Assembly (NCBI GenBank): GCA_030600865.1
Contig: JAUVUS010000099.1
Location: 1-7,846 of the forward strand
DNA length: 7,846 bases
DNA from: Bacteroidales bacterium
GTDB lineage: Bacteria > Bacteroidota > Bacteroidia > Bacteroidales > UBA12077
Reading direction: 5' to 3'
The notes beneath the pieces are model-generated. The model was not told where the DNA came from. It did no database searches and worked only from the letters and a program-made list of their open reading frames with translations. This document shows, in pieces, positions 5,873-7,846 of the stretch. Position 1 is the stretch's first letter. Each line of letters opens with the position of its first letter. Made by a program: the position numbers and the translations under genes.

Positions 5873-5902
5873 TTGAAAAGTACATGATTAATCTTAATTT
5901 TG
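5873..5902 (+). promoter_or_regulatory. Bacteroidota-type promoter of mutS
   Basis: TTG at 5873-5875 and TAATTTTG at 5895-5902 are separated by exactly 19 nt. They match the Bacteroidota housekeeping promoter (TTTG or TTG, 19-21 nt, TAnnTTTG) in the -7 box at every fixed position. The expected start of transcription is a few bases after 5902, giving a leader of roughly 25-30 nt to the TTG start of mutS. This spacing also supports that start over the internal ATG at 5972. Confidence 0.72.
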
Positions 5903-5935
5903 TTCAAATTAGTAATGTTATAATACAACTTAGCT

Positions 5936-7846
5936 TTGGCAGAAAAGAAAAAATATGCTGAAACTCCATTAATGAAACAGTATTATCAGATTAAGAGTAC
6001 GCATCCTGATGCAATATTATTGTTTAGAGTAGGAGACTTTTACGAAACATTTGGAGAAGATGCAATAAAAGCTGCCGGAATATTAGGTATAACATTAACT
6101 AAAAGAGCCAACGGTGCAGCTTCTTTTGTTGAATTGGCTGGTTTCCCTTATCATGCAATAGATACTTATTTGCCAAAACTAGTTCGTGCCGGACAACGAG
6201 TTGCTATTTGCGAACAGCTTGAGGATCCAAAGAAAACAAAGAAAATAGTGAAGCGAGGGGTTACCGAAATGGTTACTCCCGGAGTTTCTTTAAATGATAA
6301 TGTGTTAGAGCATCGGGAAAATAATTTTTTAGCATCGGTTCATCTCGAAAGGACCATTGCCGGTGTTGCATTTCTTGATATTTCAACGGGTGAATTTTTA
6401 ACAGCAGAAGGTAGCTTTGAGTACGTTGATAAGCTTTTAAGTAGTTTTCAGCCAAAAGAAGTGCTCTTTGAAAGAAGCAAACAACAACAATTTAAAGAGC
6501 TTTTTGGTGAGAAATTTTATACTTATAAATTAGATGACTGGGTATATACAGAAGAAAATGCAACAGACAAATTGCTTAAAAGATTTCAAACATCATCATT
6601 AAAAGGATTTGGGGTACAAAATTTACAGTATGGAATTATTGCTGCCGGGTCAATTCTGCAGTACCTTGAAATAACTCATCACAATAAATTACAGCATGTA
6701 GCTACCTTATCAAGAATTGAAGAAGATCGTTATGTTTGGTTGGATAAGTTTACAATTCGAAACCTGGAGTTATTCTTTTCGATTAATGAAGGAGCAAAGA
6801 CACTGGTCGATGTTATAGATAGAACGATTTCTCCTATGGGATCACGTTTATTAAAACGTTGGGTTGCTCTTCCTTTAAAAGATGAGAAACCAATAAAAGA
6901 ACGTCACGATGTTGTTGATTTTCTTTTAAATGATGTTGACTTTAAAGAATTACTGGCTGAACATATTAAAGAAATAGGCGATCTTGAAAGAATTATTTCG
7001 AAGGTAGCAACGGGAAGAGTAAATCCACGTGAAGTAGTACAACTGAAACATGCATTAACAGCTATCGAACCAATTAAAAATGCTTGCTTGAAATCCGGTA
7101 ACGAAGCATTAAAAAAGATTGGAGATCAACTTAATCCTTGTTTAAATATTAGGGATAGAATCGAGAGGGAATTATTTTCTGATCCACCGGCTTTGTTAAG
7201 TAAGGGAAACTTTATTGCAGATGGTGTATCTGATGATCTGGATGAGTACCGAAAATTAGCATTTTCAGGGAAAGATTATTTATTACAGATTCAACAACGT
7301 GAAATTCAGCGAACAGGAATTACTTCTCTGAAAATTAGTTTTAATAATGTTTTTGGATATTATATTGAGGTAAGAAATACGCATAAAGATAAAGTGCCTC
7401 CGGAATGGATTAGAAAACAAACTTTGGTTAGTGCTGAGAGATATATTACAGAAGAACTAAAGGAGTACGAAGTTAAAATTTTAGGTGCAGAAGAGAAAGC
7501 GCTGGATTTGGAACAAAAATTATTTTTTGATCTTGTTACAAGTTTGGAAGATTATATTTCAGCGATACAATTGAATGCTTCTTTAATAGCAAAATTAGAT
7601 TGCTTATTATCTTTTTCTATTGTTTCTGAAGAAAATAAATATATCCAACCTGAAATAAACGATTCTGATGTAATTGATATAAAGGATGGCAGGCATCCGG
7701 TAATTGAAAAGATGTTACCAATTGATGAGTCTTATATTCCTAACGATGTTTTTATTGACAGTGATCAACAGCAAATTATTGTAATAACCGGACCCAATAT
7801 GTCTGGTAAATCAGCCCTGCTTCGACAAACTGCTTTAATTGTTTTG
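5936..7846 (+). CDS. mutS: DNA mismatch repair protein MutS (3' end outside window)
   Basis: MutS recognises mismatches and small loops in DNA and, with ATP, recruits MutL to start repair. An open frame of 637 codons runs off the window; full-length MutS is about 850-900 residues. The mismatch-wedge motif Phe35-Tyr36-Glu37 lies in [11 protein letters not shown], the hallmark of true MutS (MutS1) rather than MutS2. Other landmarks are VTPGV (113-117), [16 protein letters not shown] in the lever core, FGYYIEV (473-479) and [14 protein letters not shown] in the clamp region, and Walker A GPNMSGKS (619-626). The ATPase Walker B and helix-turn-helix parts are beyond the end. Start: the frame is closed by TAA at 5921-5923 and has no ATG until 5972, which would cut off the conserved TPL of TPLMKQY. 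The TTG at 5936, giving [17 protein letters not shown], is the likely start. No internal stop or frameshift is seen. Confidence 0.95.
   Translation, partial: MAEKKKYAETPLMKQYYQIKSTHPDAILLFRVGDFYETFGEDAIKAAGILGITLTKRANGAASFVELAGFPYHAIDTYLPKLVRAGQRVAICEQLEDPKKTKKIVKRGVTEMVTPGVSLNDNVLEHRENNFLASVHLERTIAGVAFLDISTGEFLTAEGSFEYVDKLLSSFQPKEVLFERSKQQQFKELFGEKFYTYKLDDWVYTEENATDKLLKRFQTSSLKGFGVQNLQYGIIAAGSILQYLEITHHNKLQHVATLSRIEEDRYVWLDKFTIRNLELFFSINEGAKTLVDVIDRTISPMGSRLLKRWVALPLKDEKPIKERHDVVDFLLNDVDFKELLAEHIKEIGDLERIISKVATGRVNPREVVQLKHALTAIEPIKNACLKSGNEALKKIGDQLNPCLNIRDRIERELFSDPPALLSKGNFIADGVSDDLDEYRKLAFSGKDYLLQIQQREIQRTGITSLKISFNNVFGYYIEVRNTHKDKVPPEWIRKQTLVSAERYITEELKEYEVKILGAEEKALDLEQKLFFDLVTSLEDYISAIQLNASLIAKLDCLLSFSIVSEENKYIQPEINDSDVIDIKDGRHPVIEKMLPIDESYIPNDVFIDSDQQQIIVITGPNMSGKSALLRQTALIVL

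Larger units (their letters stand above)
5567..5935. other. Divergent intergenic region between the dehydrogenase gene and mutS
   Basis: These 369 nt, longer than the operon gaps by far, must hold promoters for both flanking genes. For the minus-strand gene the best -7 candidate is TATATTCG, read as CGAATATA at 5611-5618 on the plus strand. It is one mismatch from TAnnTTTG and has no good -33 box. For mutS a strong promoter is listed separately. The middle (5641-5780) is less AT-rich than the rest and contains the possible small ORF, an inverted repeat TGCAAT-N9-ATTGCA (5684-5704), a wider one ACATGC/GCATGT (5681-5686 with 5713-5718), and the hairpin at 5741-5777. The last 130 nt are very AT-rich, with a perfect 11-bp palindrome arm pair at 5805-5829. 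No tRNA or known riboswitch was recognised. Confidence 0.6.

Noticed and set aside
6273..6455. 60-codon minus-strand ORF inside mutS
   Set aside because: Fully antisense to conserved MutS domain I/II sequence, with no promoter or family likeness.
1..7846. Search for CRISPR repeats, insertion-sequence ends, phage genes, toxin-antitoxin pairs or a defence system
   Set aside because: No regularly spaced repeats, transposase, integrase or defence domains were seen; composition is even and all full-size genes are housekeeping types.

Overview
The window looks like ordinary chromosomal DNA of a low-GC Bacteroidota, probably a Bacteroidales-type marine or anaerobic lineage; the rank below phylum is a guess. 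The clues are the SecDF-type SecF end, a DUF2400/TIGR02757 protein, an N6-adenine tRNA methyltransferase of the Bacteroidota type, MutS with a [14 protein letters not shown]-loop, the general lack of Shine-Dalgarno sites, and two promoter boxes that fit the Bacteroidota pattern TAnnTTTG (one with TTG exactly 19 nt upstream). There are no mobile elements, CRISPR arrays, rRNAs or recognisable tRNAs.

Layout. (1) 1-582 is the 3' end of secDF/secF, closed by a strong intrinsic terminator (603-633). (2) 634-846 is a non-coding stretch with one imperfect hairpin (713-738) and a likely promoter -7 box (828-835). (3) 847-4232 is a tight five-gene plus-strand operon: tatA-like Tat component, a CaCA-family Na+/Ca2+ antiporter, a LolD-like ABC ATPase, a DUF2400 protein and a TrmN6-like tRNA methyltransferase. 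Gaps are 19, 17, 2 and 3 nt. (4) 4229-5566, minus strand, is a saccharopine dehydrogenase of the glutamate-forming (Lys9-like) type. It converges on the operon so tightly that both stop codons share the palindrome TTAA. (5) 5567-5935 is a 369-nt divergent intergenic region rich in inverted repeats. It holds a possible 42-codon small ORF with a purine-rich SD-like site and the promoter of the next gene. (6) 5936 to the window end is mutS, open at the 3' end. It appears to use a TTG start and is cut just after the Walker A motif (637 codons visible).

How the genes fit together. SecDF, Tat and the LolD-like ATPase all serve the cell envelope (Sec export, folded-protein export, lipoprotein release or a related ABC function), and the antiporter is an inner-membrane ion carrier. 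The DUF2400 protein and the tRNA methyltransferase appear co-transcribed with them, but I see no mechanistic link. The dehydrogenase (lysine metabolism) and MutS (mismatch repair) are divergent neighbours.

I do not see a convincing undescribed multi-gene system. The parts most worth a second look are the structured intergenic region 5567-5935, the uncharacterised DUF2400 protein and the TatA/TatB-ambiguous subunit.
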